64,000 bases of DNA from JAKAGZ01 sp964412105. GTDB taxonomy: Bacteria > Bacteroidota > Ignavibacteria > Ignavibacteriales > Ignavibacteriaceae. A program made the position numbers and the translations under genes. The stretch lies in assembly GCA_964412105.1 (NCBI GenBank), contig CAYPNM010000007.1:1-64000 (forward strand). Direction: 5' to 3'. Under the pieces are notes generated by a model. The model saw only the letters and a program-made list of their open reading frames with translations, made no database searches and was not told the origin of the DNA. Of the stretch, positions 18,257-27,279 are shown in pieces. Position 1 is the first letter of the stretch, and each line of letters starts with the position of its first letter.

Positions 18257-19129
18257 TTATGGAAGATATACTTTCTCAGCATTCTTAAGTTCATCAGCAT
18301 TTTGCAAACGAAAAATCTCTTTCACCGGGACAATCTCCTTTTCTACCGATGTAAGTGACTTATCATTATATATTTTCGATGCGGTAAGCTGCATTGCTTT
18401 AATACTACTTCGCATTAAATGATTTGCCCATATAATAAGACTAACCCCACATTTTTGAAACTCTTCTGTAGGTGTACTATGGTACATTGTAGGAACGATT
18501 ACAACCGGACAAGTATCTTTCCATTCTTTCATAAAATCAAAGATATCTTCAGCAGTATCTTTTTTGCTATGAACAAGAAGAGCATCTGCCCCTGCTTTAT
18601 TGTACGCCTCAGCTCTTTTTAAAGCTTCAGACAATCCCCAACCGGCAATAAATGCTTCAATCCTGGCCACAACGCAAAAATCCGGGTCCACTTGCGTGTC
18701 TTTAGCAGCTTTAATCTTACCTGAGAACTCATCAATCTTTGCTAATTCCTGAGCTTCACCGTTAATAAAGGAATTAGTTTTAGGAAATAGTTTATCTTCA
18801 ATACACATTGCAGCTATTTTTCTTTGCTCAAGCTTTTTAACAAGCCTCCTTACATTATTAAAATTCCCATAACCTGTGTCCGCATCCAATAATATTGGAA
18901 TATTTGTGGCATCACTCATAAACTCTATAACTTCCAGTACCTGTGTCCAACTAGCCTCATTATTATCTCTAACACCAAGAGCTGCCGAAATTGCAAGCCC
19001 ACTACCCCAAATTCCCTTAAAGCCCGCTTCTTCAACTATCTTTGCACTCATTCCATTATGTGCTTCAAGTATAAATTCCAATTGATTGGAGGTTAGCATT
19101 TGTTTGAATTGTGTAGATTTTGATACCAT
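18257..19129 (-). CDS. pepM: Phosphoenolpyruvate phosphomutase (PEP mutase)
   Basis: The 290-residue protein has the diagnostic PEP mutase motif EDKLFPKTNS (residues 111-120) within the isocitrate lyase/PEP mutase barrel. Also present are WGSGLAISA (41-49), LLDADTGYGN (80-89) with the metal-binding aspartates, ARIEAFIAGWG (155-165) and VVIVPTMYHSTP (209-220). The length equals known PEP mutases. The enzyme converts phosphoenolpyruvate into phosphonopyruvate, the first step of nearly all C-P bond synthesis. The equilibrium favours PEP, so a pulling enzyme is needed. No phosphonopyruvate decarboxylase or AEP transaminase is in the window; the gene 49 bases upstream is a D-2-hydroxyacid dehydrogenase. 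A GGGAG ribosome-binding site precedes the start. Confidence 0.9.
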   Translation of the reverse strand: MVSKSTQFKQMLTSNQLEFILEAHNGMSAKIVEEAGFKGIWGSGLAISAALGVRDNNEASWTQVLEVIEFMSDATNIPILLDADTGYGNFNNVRRLVKKLEQRKIAAMCIEDKLFPKTNSFINGEAQELAKIDEFSGKIKAAKDTQVDPDFCVVARIEAFIAGWGLSEALKRAEAYNKAGADALLVHSKKDTAEDIFDFMKEWKDTCPVVIVPTMYHSTPTEEFQKCGVSLIIWANHLMRSSIKAMQLTASKIYNDKSLTSVEKEIVPVKEIFRLQNADELKNAEKVYLP

Positions 19130-19178
19130 TGTTTTTCTCCCGTCAGGAATTTATTTCTGATAATTTTATAATTTCTAT

Positions 19179-20147
19179 TTATTTATTAGCCGTTGCTGTA
19201 ATTTCAATATGAGAATTCAATTTTTTATCAAAATATTCTACGATTTCTAAAACCCTTTCGCCTATCTCCCGCTGTGAGTCAATAGTTTGAGCACCCATAT
19301 GAGTAGTTAAAACCACATTTTGTAACGATGCAAATGGAGAAATTTTACCCTCACCTTCGTTTTCATGCACATCTAAGCCTGCTCCTCTCAATCTCCCGCT
19401 ACTTGTCAGCTCTTCTAAAAGGTCTTTTTCATTAACGACTCCACCACGTGCAAGATTCATTAAGTACGAGCCTTGTTTCATCTTACTCAATACTTTCTTA
19501 TCAATTAAATTTCTCGTACTTTCACTCAAAGGAACATGTATGCTAAGATAATCTGCTTTAGTAATAACTTCTTCAAATGAGGTTAATCTAATTCCCTTTG
19601 AAGCCAAATAATCCTCATTTTCCTTGGTGTAACACTCATTATCAACACATCCTAATACCGTCATTCCCCAAGCCGAACCCATTTCACCTACAAGCGAACC
19701 AATGTTACCCGCACCAACAATACCAAGAACCTTGCCTCTTAAAAGATAACCAGTTGCCTTGCCCTTTACCCAGTGTCCTTTTCTCCATTCGCCGTCTACA
19801 TAAAGCAAATTTCGAGACAGTGCTAACATAAAGGCAAAGCTTAGTTCCGCAACTGCTTTTGCTCCTGGTTCTGGAATACGCTTTAGTTCAAGTCCTCTTT
19901 TGTTAGCGTAATCAACATCAAGGTTATCCAGACCTGAACCAGCTCGAATTAAAAATTTTAACACCAGTCCCGCCTTCATAACCCGCTCGGAAATTTTAAC
20001 ACCACTTCTAAAGATAAGTAGGTCTCTATCACCCATTTGGGATATTAATTCTTCTTCGGACGCATTAATTGCACAAATAACATTATGTTTCTTTTTTAAT
20101 TCTTCTATTGCCGGTTTTGAAATTGAGCTAGCGATTAGGATATTCAT
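19179..20147 (-). CDS. D-isomer-specific 2-hydroxyacid dehydrogenase (possible phosphonopyruvate reductase)
   Basis: The 322-residue protein is a SerA/D-lactate dehydrogenase-type enzyme. The NAD(P)-binding motif GAGNIG is at 145-150, with D169 about 20 residues on. The catalytic arginine is in NLARGGVVN (R234), the glutamate in LDVHENEG (E262) and the histidine in TTHMGAQ (H283). It is shorter than full SerA and lacks the ACT domain. It is the first gene before PEP mutase, 49 bases apart and very likely co-transcribed. Reduction of phosphonopyruvate to phosphonolactate would pull the unfavourable mutase reaction; this is inferred from pairing alone. A 3-phosphoglycerate or other 2-oxoacid reductase is the alternative. 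Confidence 0.82.
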   Translation of the reverse strand: MNILIASSISKPAIEELKKKHNVICAINASEEELISQMGDRDLLIFRSGVKISERVMKAGLVLKFLIRAGSGLDNLDVDYANKRGLELKRIPEPGAKAVAELSFAFMLALSRNLLYVDGEWRKGHWVKGKATGYLLRGKVLGIVGAGNIGSLVGEMGSAWGMTVLGCVDNECYTKENEDYLASKGIRLTSFEEVITKADYLSIHVPLSESTRNLIDKKVLSKMKQGSYLMNLARGGVVNEKDLLEELTSSGRLRGAGLDVHENEGEGKISPFASLQNVVLTTHMGAQTIDSQREIGERVLEIVEYFDKKLNSHIEITATANK

Positions 20148-20547
20148 AATTTTTCCCGTTATGAGGTTTATAAATGCTTATCTTTAAATCTATTACTTTA
20201 TTTTGCCGCAATTTACGTTCCAAGATAAAAAAATGAAATTTTGAATTAAAATCGATATTCTTGGCTTATAATAATTCTGAGGTGTATCAAAATGATAAAT
20301 GTTTAAAATATATAACATAAAAGACTAAAAAGTGGTCAATTTGCTAACTATGACCTAGTTGAAATACTTTTCTACCATATAAGAATTCAGACCCATTGCT
20401 AATTTAATATTTAACAAACAGATCATTTAGAATTAAATCATTTTCTCCTAAATTTATGACAATAAAATCACATAAATTTTTTAACAACTTTCATCTGAGA
20501 ATGATAATTTTATGACCAAATTTAACCTAAAGTCTTCACTTGGATAT
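20148..20547. other. 400-base gene-free stretch upstream of the dehydrogenase-PEP mutase pair
   Basis: No open frame, hairpin or repeat of note is seen. It should hold the promoter for the minus-strand genes starting at 20147 and the 3' untranslated end of the gene stopping at 20548. Confidence 0.4.
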
Positions 20548-22074
20548 TTATTTCAGTAGGTTCATCTTCTTAGACAGTACAATATCATTCGCTGTTAATA
20601 CATAAAAATAAACTCCACTCGATAGTTTATTTCCATTAAATTTAACCAGATGTTTGCCCTGGCTCTGCTTCTCATTAATTAGAGTAGTTACTTCTCTACC
20701 CAAAATATCATAAACCTTTAATGATACAAAACCAGCTGTTGGAAGAGAATATTCAATCGTTGAAACCGGATTGAATGGATTGGGATAATTTTGAGATAGG
20801 CTTACTGTTGAAGCGATATCATTATATAATTTTACTACAGATGAAAAAGCAATTTTTCCATCTGTATCTTGTTGTTTCAGTCTGTAATAAATTGTTCCAT
20901 CTGGAATGGATTTATCAATATATGAATAATATTTGGGTGCATTGCTATTTCCATTTCCATGAACAAATCCAATTTCGTCCCACGAAACATTATCTTTAGA
21001 TCTTTGAATTTCAAATCCGTAGTTATTTACTTCAGTTGCAGTTTCCCAATAAAGTTCAGTATTACCCTCCTTGATCTTTCCAGTAAAAGATACTAATTCA
21101 ACCGGCACAGTATGATCGATAAAATTAAAAGTGGCATAAACAGGTAGGTGATCTGATGCAGTTTGTTCATCTGCATCGGGACTTGGATTACCTAATACTG
21201 TATAAGAGCCAGTATTATATTTAATATCATAATTACCTTGCCAGATGTTTTGGGATATTAAAATAAAATCAAATCGGGTGTATAAACCAGTAGATCTAAA
21301 AGATCTGGAACTACTCCAATATCCTTGCCCCCAGGATCCAAATACTGTAGGTGGATTGTTTTTAGGATCATAAAAATAACCATTCAAACCACCCGAAGGA
21401 TAGTATAGCAAATTTTTATAAGCAAGTTCATCAGCATTGTCAACATTAAAATCTCCTAACACGATATAATCATCGGTAGAAGCAGCATTATTTGCAATAT
21501 ATGAAAGCAAATAGCTGATTTCGTTCGCTCGTGCCGTATCAGCGTCCCCTGTAAAGCCAACGTGACCGCTTGACATCAAATGCGCAGCGTAAATTACTAT
21601 AGTGCTACCGCCATTCTGCGTAATTGTAAATTTATTTATGTCTCGATATTGTTCAGACGGTGTTGAATTTGAATCAAGGTATGAAGGAATGGGTATGTTG
21701 CTGAAACTGCCGCTATCAAATTTGGTGGTTTTATAATATAAGCAATTGCTATTCGGGCTAATGGTATCATTATTGGGAATAAATGTCCCCTTTGAATATG
21801 TTGCAGAGTCATAATTAAGCACGTAATTCAAAAAGGCATCAGAATTATTATTATTAATTTCTATTGCAATAAAAATATCGGGATTAATACTATTGATAAC
21901 ATTTCGCATATTCGAAATTCGAGTTGGAGTCGTTGCTGTCCAAACATTACCATTATCGCTAGTGTTATAAGTCATTATTGTTATAGGAATTTGGCCGAAA
22001 ATAACCACTGGAAAAAACAACAATAACACCAAAAACAAATAATTTATCTTTATTGATATTTTATTCATTATCAT
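20548..22074 (-). CDS. Secreted endonuclease/exonuclease/phosphatase-fold protein with T9SS sorting domain
   Basis: The 508-residue protein has a signal peptide (hydrophobic 10-26, ending VVIFGQ). Next comes an EEP-fold domain of about 300 residues with TIMTYN, NPDIFIAIEIN (metal-binding E), IYAAHLMSSGH, VLGDFNVDNAD and TASDHLPVYATF, which together supply the catalytic E, H, D, N and H. The C-terminal 170 residues hold the VNNYGFEIQRSKD segment and a T9SS type A sorting domain (QNYPNPFNP, YDILGREV, SSGVYFYVL, KKMNLLK). It is likely an exported phosphodiesterase or DNase acting at the surface; the substrate is unknown. A longer paralogue lies at 24833, with the pyruvate kinase-ATP sulfurylase gene between them. 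Confidence 0.85.
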   Translation of the reverse strand: MIMNKISIKINYLFLVLLLFFPVVIFGQIPITIMTYNTSDNGNVWTATTPTRISNMRNVINSINPDIFIAIEINNNNSDAFLNYVLNYDSATYSKGTFIPNNDTISPNSNCLYYKTTKFDSGSFSNIPIPSYLDSNSTPSEQYRDINKFTITQNGGSTIVIYAAHLMSSGHVGFTGDADTARANEISYLLSYIANNAASTDDYIVLGDFNVDNADELAYKNLLYYPSGGLNGYFYDPKNNPPTVFGSWGQGYWSSSRSFRSTGLYTRFDFILISQNIWQGNYDIKYNTGSYTVLGNPSPDADEQTASDHLPVYATFNFIDHTVPVELVSFTGKIKEGNTELYWETATEVNNYGFEIQRSKDNVSWDEIGFVHGNGNSNAPKYYSYIDKSIPDGTIYYRLKQQDTDGKIAFSSVVKLYNDIASTVSLSQNYPNPFNPVSTIEYSLPTAGFVSLKVYDILGREVTTLINEKQSQGKHLVKFNGNKLSSGVYFYVLTANDIVLSKKMNLLK

Positions 22075-22519
22075 AACATTTTATAAATTAATTACTTTAG
22101 AGCAAAATTGTAAAAAACATGACATAAATTTAAAGAAAATTACTTTTTATCCAAGCTTTAAACCGATCCCACATTTCTTATATATTAAGATTATTGCAGC
22201 ACACTAATCTATTTAGAAAGTTTAGTTACATAGCTTAAATATACTACTGTAAAATATACTATTTTAATTTTTGCTTTCGACATTAAAACTTCTACTATAG
22301 TTCTTCCAATAATTATAAATACTTAGTACTAATAAACTGCATCTTTCGCATATATTATTTTTGAGGTTGATGTTGATATTTGATGTTTAAAATAGTTCTT
22401 CCCTAGCTGGATAACTAGGGAAGATTATATATTATTATTATTAAATAAAAGTGGATTAGCAAATTTCAATAGTCTGATACTATAGAATATGAAAAATCAG
22501 TAGTACCAATAACTATTTA
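22075..22519. other. 445-base intergenic stretch with one strong hairpin
   Basis: Between the EEP-fold gene and the fusion gene. Apart from the hairpin at 22398-22423 it shows only AT-rich sequence. It should hold the promoter of the gene starting at 22074. Confidence 0.4.
22398..22423 (-). terminator. Hairpin after the pyruvate kinase-ATP sulfurylase gene
   Basis: CTTCCCTAG (22398-22406) pairs perfectly with CTAGGGAAG (22415-22423) around an 8-base loop, about 95 bases beyond the stop of the minus-strand gene. The bases after it on the minus strand are only moderately T-rich, so it may be a terminator or an mRNA 3'-end stabiliser. Confidence 0.5.
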
Positions 22520-24715
22520 CTAATCAACAAATATTTCTTCTCTTTCTTTTATCATACATTCCAATAAGTCTGATATTTCGCCCCTTAATAAATACTCCGG
22601 TGGTCTTTTATTATTTAACAGACAATTTCTAACTTCAGTTGCACTTATTTTAATTTTGAATTTATCCTGATGCTGACAACTAGCTGTTACAGATCCACAA
22701 GCACTGCAATAATAGGCCGTTTCAAAGAATAGGGGTTTAATTCCAATATCGCCGATTTCATCAAATATTTCCTGAGACGCATTTGGAAGATAGAAGTTAC
22801 CAACACCAGTGTGATCACGACCTATTATAAAATGGGAGCAGCCAAAGTTTTTGCGACATAAAGCTGTAAACACTGCCTCACGTGGTCCACTGTATCTCGA
22901 ATAGGTGCTGAATGCGCCCAATAAGACCCTGAAGGGATCATAAAAGCCTTTTGAGATAATTTTTTCATAGCTCTCTAAAATAGCCTTTGAAATGAAGTCA
23001 CCTTTCTTTTTCGGACCTATTACAGGACTAATTAGCAGGGCATCAGCCTGAACTTTTTCCAGTGCCTCTTTTTGAATAAACTCATGCCCACGATGAACGA
23101 CATTTCTTGTATGAAATCCAACCACCGTGGCCATGTTCAAATCCCTTAATATCGACCTGATTTGTTGTGGAGTTAGTACATATGGCTTTTGAGGGCCGTT
23201 ATGCCTGAATTTAAATACATCTCCGCTTATAACATAATCTCCTTTACTATAAAAATATTTTACTCCCGGATGATTACTATCATTTGTGCCAAACCATTTC
23301 TTTGAAACTTCACTCATATCCGGAATATTTTCAATATTTTCAACCTCAATTACTCCGATTACTTCGTCTCCTTGCTTCGTAAATAATAGGACCTTATCGT
23401 TCACCTTAAATTTAATGTCTTTTTTATGCATCTGGAGCATAATGGGAAGAGTCCAGATAATACCATTTTTTAATTTATTAAATTCTAAAACTGATGACAT
23501 CTCACTAATATTCATAAATCCGGTTATTGGTGAATATGTGCCGGTCGCTATTTGTTCAACATCTAAAACTAATTGCTCATCTAGGTAAATTCTTGGTAGA
23601 TTTTTATTTTTAATTTCATTTATATCCTCTTCAATATAATTTTGCACAAGTTTACCACCATGAGGAAGGATCAGACTATTTTCGTAGACATGATTTATAA
23701 ATTCGTGAATATTTAAATCTGTATGACGGTTGAGATAATTAGTAGTTTCGTCTATTATCCCGGCAGCCATCCTCACAACCTGAACAGGATGGTTTCCAAT
23801 AGCTGTTTCAGCAGCTAATACAAGTCCCATGGCACCATTAAATAAATTGCTGGTAATATCATTTATTTCAGCTCTATTTGGCTGCAAGCCGGATATCATA
23901 CTATCTAAAAGATTAGTTGCAACATAAGCAGGTTTATCAAATTTATTAGCAAAATTCATAATATACCGTTGTGTCAGGCCAATCTTTTGCAGGGGAACTT
24001 CTTTTGACAAATCTCCTCTATCGATTAATATTGCATCAGATGTTTTTACAATATCCTGCAGATTGTTAAGCGCATTATAGCTTTCAATCTTGCTAATAAC
24101 AAAAATTGGATAATCAATTTGTTCTCTGATCCAGATAATATCTTCTTTTTTATAAGCAAATGATAGAGCGTAATGTGTTATACCCATTTCTTTCCCTATT
24201 TTGAGAGCTTCATAATCCTTATCAGTAAATGCAGGCAAAAATGGCATCCGGTCAATACCTATACCTTTATTACTTCCCACAATTCCCCCTTCTATAACCC
24301 GGCCTTGCGTCAGTTTACCTTCTATCTTTATTATTTGTACAATAACCGAATTAAAGTCTATTCTTAGAAGATCTCCAACTTTAAATATTGCTCCAGGGAG
24401 GCCGGGATATATAGGCAACCTTTCTCCACTTTCCTTTTCTTTATATTCAACAATTTCAACTAATGAATTCGTTTTTAGTGTGATACTTCCATTTACATAT
24501 TTTCCTGTTCTTACCTGTGCACCTTCGCTATCAATACAAATAGGCTTTTTTGTCCATAATCTTAGTTTATTTATTATATCTTTCAAATCCTTAATTTCAG
24601 TATGCGACAAATTGACCCTAAATAGATCTGTACCCCATCTATCCATTTCTTTAATTGTGTTTTCCTTTAAAGAACTGGGACCGACTGTTGCAATAATTTT
24701 GAATATATTATTCAT
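22520..24715 (-). CDS. Fusion protein: pyruvate kinase barrel + ATP sulfurylase
   Basis: The 731-residue protein joins two enzymes. Residues 4-328 are a pyruvate kinase A/B-domain: ATVGPSS, LFRVNLSH (R33), CIDSEGAQVRTG, a B-domain, VISKIES with the catalytic lysine K209, IDRGDLSKEVP with E211/D235 as metal ligands, ATNLLDSMI and AAETAIGNHP. The usual C-terminal regulatory domain of about 120 residues is absent. Residues 345-505 are the PUA-like part and 515-728 the catalytic part of ATP sulfurylase: HTRNVVHRGHE (535-545), YSGPREAVFTALCRKNFG, IIGRDHTGVGNFY, a zinc motif C670-C673-C680-H682 and ISATEVR. Sulfurylase makes APS from ATP and sulfate. No APS kinase is in the window. It probably supplies sulfate donor for the two sulfotransferases, while the kinase half may regenerate ATP from PEP. 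Confidence 0.9.
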   Translation of the reverse strand: MNNIFKIIATVGPSSLKENTIKEMDRWGTDLFRVNLSHTEIKDLKDIINKLRLWTKKPICIDSEGAQVRTGKYVNGSITLKTNSLVEIVEYKEKESGERLPIYPGLPGAIFKVGDLLRIDFNSVIVQIIKIEGKLTQGRVIEGGIVGSNKGIGIDRMPFLPAFTDKDYEALKIGKEMGITHYALSFAYKKEDIIWIREQIDYPIFVISKIESYNALNNLQDIVKTSDAILIDRGDLSKEVPLQKIGLTQRYIMNFANKFDKPAYVATNLLDSMISGLQPNRAEINDITSNLFNGAMGLVLAAETAIGNHPVQVVRMAAGIIDETTNYLNRHTDLNIHEFINHVYENSLILPHGGKLVQNYIEEDINEIKNKNLPRIYLDEQLVLDVEQIATGTYSPITGFMNISEMSSVLEFNKLKNGIIWTLPIMLQMHKKDIKFKVNDKVLLFTKQGDEVIGVIEVENIENIPDMSEVSKKWFGTNDSNHPGVKYFYSKGDYVISGDVFKFRHNGPQKPYVLTPQQIRSILRDLNMATVVGFHTRNVVHRGHEFIQKEALEKVQADALLISPVIGPKKKGDFISKAILESYEKIISKGFYDPFRVLLGAFSTYSRYSGPREAVFTALCRKNFGCSHFIIGRDHTGVGNFYLPNASQEIFDEIGDIGIKPLFFETAYYCSACGSVTASCQHQDKFKIKISATEVRNCLLNNKRPPEYLLRGEISDLLECMIKEREEIFVD

Positions 24716-24832
24716 TCATTTATATCCTTTTTACTTAGTAGGTTTCAACCCGTGCAAAAATTTTTTTCATTTATAAATACTGGGCATTATAAGGTGACCA
24801 CCAAAATATATAACCAAACTTCTGAAAGGGAA

Positions 24833-27004
24833 TTAATGTAAGATGCTCATTTTTTTTGAGATTGTAAAATTGTCCGCAGCTAGAACATAAAAATATATTC
24901 CACTTGACAGGTTTGTTCCATTAAATTCGACAGAATGTTTTCCGGCAGTCTGGTATTCATTTTTCAATGTTACAATTTTCCTACCTAATAAATCATATAC
25001 TATTAAAGATACGTGGCTACTTATTGGCAAAAAGTACTCGATTTTTGTAGTGGGATTGAAAGGATTTGGGTAATTTTGGTATAAGACTACATCCGAAGCA
25101 ACATTATAATTCAAATTAATCTCTTTGGAATATTCAAATTTGCCGTCAAGATCTTCTTGCTTTAACCTGTAATATAGTGTTCCATTCGGTAATGACTGAT
25201 CAGTAAATGAATAGTCTTTCGGTGCATTACTGTTTCCACTTCCTGGGACAAAACCAATTTTACTCCAGGTTATTCGATCTGTTGATCTCTGAATTTCAAA
25301 TCCATAATTATTAACTTCAGTCTCTGTTCTCCATTGTAAATAAACTTTATTATTAACAACTCTTCCTGAGAACGAAGAAAGTTCCACTGGTAATAGCTCA
25401 TAACTAATATTACCCGTTAGATTATGATAGGCAGTTGTTGTACTGCCCCAATTGCTCGCTGTTGTTAAGGCATTTCTCGTTGTGTATAAATCACCATTAA
25501 CTGAGCTACTATAGTACCAATTATCATCTACAGAACCGGTAAGTGCAATATTTGCAGACGAAGGTGTATCAAATGGTGCGTTTGAAGATGTTGTCCAGCC
25601 TGTCATATCACCCCAGTGAATGCCTGCTATATAATAAGTAGGTGATGGTGATGAACCGGTATATGCTATCAGCTGATTGCTTCCAGATGTTAGATTTGGC
25701 AGAGTTCCTGTATAACCATTATCTCCACTATATTGTAAAATCCTATCGCTGGCATCATTATCATCTGTTAAGTTAGCTCCCAACCGAATAAATGTGCCTG
25801 CAGGTACGTTGGTCCAGTTTGTAAAGCTTAAATCAAAAACATTTCCCGAGCCAATAGATCCATCTGATTGAATTGCATTACTTGTAATTTTTAAGGTCGT
25901 CAAATTCATATTGTAAAGAGTCATAAACTCAATAAAATTGTTGCCACTGCCGTCATTAACTCCTACCTGTGTAAAGACTATACTTCCTGGATAGGGTGGA
26001 TTAAAATTAGCAGGAACTGCAAAATTATAGTCAGCATAAACCGGAAGATGATCTGATGCGCTATAAAGCGCACTTGCTACTTTCTGGGAAACAGCCTGAT
26101 TATTTAATCCTGTTGTACCGTATTGTCTAATGCCTAAATTATGATGTAGCCCATCATTACCATATGCTGTATAATTCCCAATAAACGTTACACCCCCGGC
26201 ATCTACGACAGATTGAGAATTTAATATTAAATCATACCTGTAACGCATATTATCGGTAGAATAAGTTTGATAAATGTAATTAGTAGAGTCAGTATTCCAA
26301 CTACCAGTAAGAGTTACTGCATCTAAAAAATAACCGGAACCGGAGCCATTATCAGTCAAAGTAGAATAAGCAGCTTCTGTACCATTTGATAAATTAAAAT
26401 CTCCCGCAGCTATATAAAAAGAATTAACCGGAAGCGAATTAGTTATTGATCTCAACATAACTGCATCTGTATCTCTCGAAGCAGTATTTTGAGATGATAA
26501 ATGTATTCCATATAGAATAATTTTATCTCCCGTTAAATTATTATATAATTGATATTCATAGGATGGATGATTGGTGTTACCTTGAATTGGTACAACCACC
26601 CTGGAGCTTAAAAAAGTGAATTTTGATGGATTATAATAAATAGCATTAACGTCAGATTGTCCACTCGGCACAAATGTTCCCATTTTATAGGTTCCTATCG
26701 AGCCTAATACATTGTTCAAAAAATTGATGGCCTGGCCTGATGTAGCATCGTCAATTTCAACTGTACTTATTATATCAGGACTGGGAGTAATTGAAGAAAA
26801 TATCGTTTGGAAATAAGTATCACGATCACCAGAAGTATAAGTCATTAGATTATAACTTAATAATCTTATTTGTTCAGACTGTGCAATTATGGAAGGATTT
26901 ATGAATAAAAATATTAACAATAAAGGGACATAATAATGATTCATTATTTTACTTAGTATCCCAAGTAAAGTACTTTTGAATATATTTTCCCTAGCCAATT
27001 TCAT
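24833..27004 (-). CDS. Secreted EEP-fold protein with lamin-tail-like insert and T9SS sorting domain
   Basis: The 723-residue protein is a longer paralogue of the gene at 20548. The hydrophobic export signal lies at about 24-42 (VPLLLIFLFINPSIIAQ), so ATG 26944 (residue 21) may be the true start. The EEP-fold part has RLLSYN, PDIISTVEIDD, LYGIHLSSQN, IAAGDFNLSNG and SASDHLPVYADYNF. A beta-rich segment of about 200 residues follows (IVFTQVGVNDGSGNNFIEF...), resembling a lamin-tail domain. The end is a VNNYGFEIQRSTD segment and a T9SS sorting domain (QNYPNPFNPTTKI, YDLLGRKI, SSGIYFYVL). Probably an exported nuclease or phosphodiesterase; the substrate is unknown. Confidence 0.83.
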   Translation of the reverse strand: MKLARENIFKSTLLGILSKIMNHYYVPLLLIFLFINPSIIAQSEQIRLLSYNLMTYTSGDRDTYFQTIFSSITPSPDIISTVEIDDATSGQAINFLNNVLGSIGTYKMGTFVPSGQSDVNAIYYNPSKFTFLSSRVVVPIQGNTNHPSYEYQLYNNLTGDKIILYGIHLSSQNTASRDTDAVMLRSITNSLPVNSFYIAAGDFNLSNGTEAAYSTLTDNGSGSGYFLDAVTLTGSWNTDSTNYIYQTYSTDNMRYRYDLILNSQSVVDAGGVTFIGNYTAYGNDGLHHNLGIRQYGTTGLNNQAVSQKVASALYSASDHLPVYADYNFAVPANFNPPYPGSIVFTQVGVNDGSGNNFIEFMTLYNMNLTTLKITSNAIQSDGSIGSGNVFDLSFTNWTNVPAGTFIRLGANLTDDNDASDRILQYSGDNGYTGTLPNLTSGSNQLIAYTGSSPSPTYYIAGIHWGDMTGWTTSSNAPFDTPSSANIALTGSVDDNWYYSSSVNGDLYTTRNALTTASNWGSTTTAYHNLTGNISYELLPVELSSFSGRVVNNKVYLQWRTETEVNNYGFEIQRSTDRITWSKIGFVPGSGNSNAPKDYSFTDQSLPNGTLYYRLKQEDLDGKFEYSKEINLNYNVASDVVLYQNYPNPFNPTTKIEYFLPISSHVSLIVYDLLGRKIVTLKNEYQTAGKHSVEFNGTNLSSGIYFYVLAADNFTISKKMSILH

Positions 27005-27279
27005 AATTTACCCCCATTCTAATATTATAAGGTATTTTAACTGAAATTTGTAACTTTAGTAATAATGATGGTAGTTGAATAAAGTGTACTCCCCCTTTTT
27101 ATTTTTGCTAATTTTTTGGCATGCAGTGTATAGGGGGAAAAGGACATTTTTAATCCATCTAAATGTGCTCAGAAACAAATTATTTAAATTGAAAGATATC
27201 CAATTATTTTTTTTGTATTGACCTTTTTAATAAAGAATTAATGAATTAAATATCAACCAGCAATGGGGATTTTCCTAAA

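Noticed and set aside
20506..20521. 16-base sequence AATTTTATGACCAAAT, also present at 41518-41533
   Set aside because: Both copies are in AT-rich intergenic DNA. One such match in 64 kb of this composition is expected by chance, and their positions relative to genes differ.
27089..27140. C-rich and G-rich runs (CCCCCT, AGGGGG) upstream of the EEP-fold gene as a hairpin
   Set aside because: Only six bases pair, with a loop of more than 30 bases; not convincing as terminator or operator.
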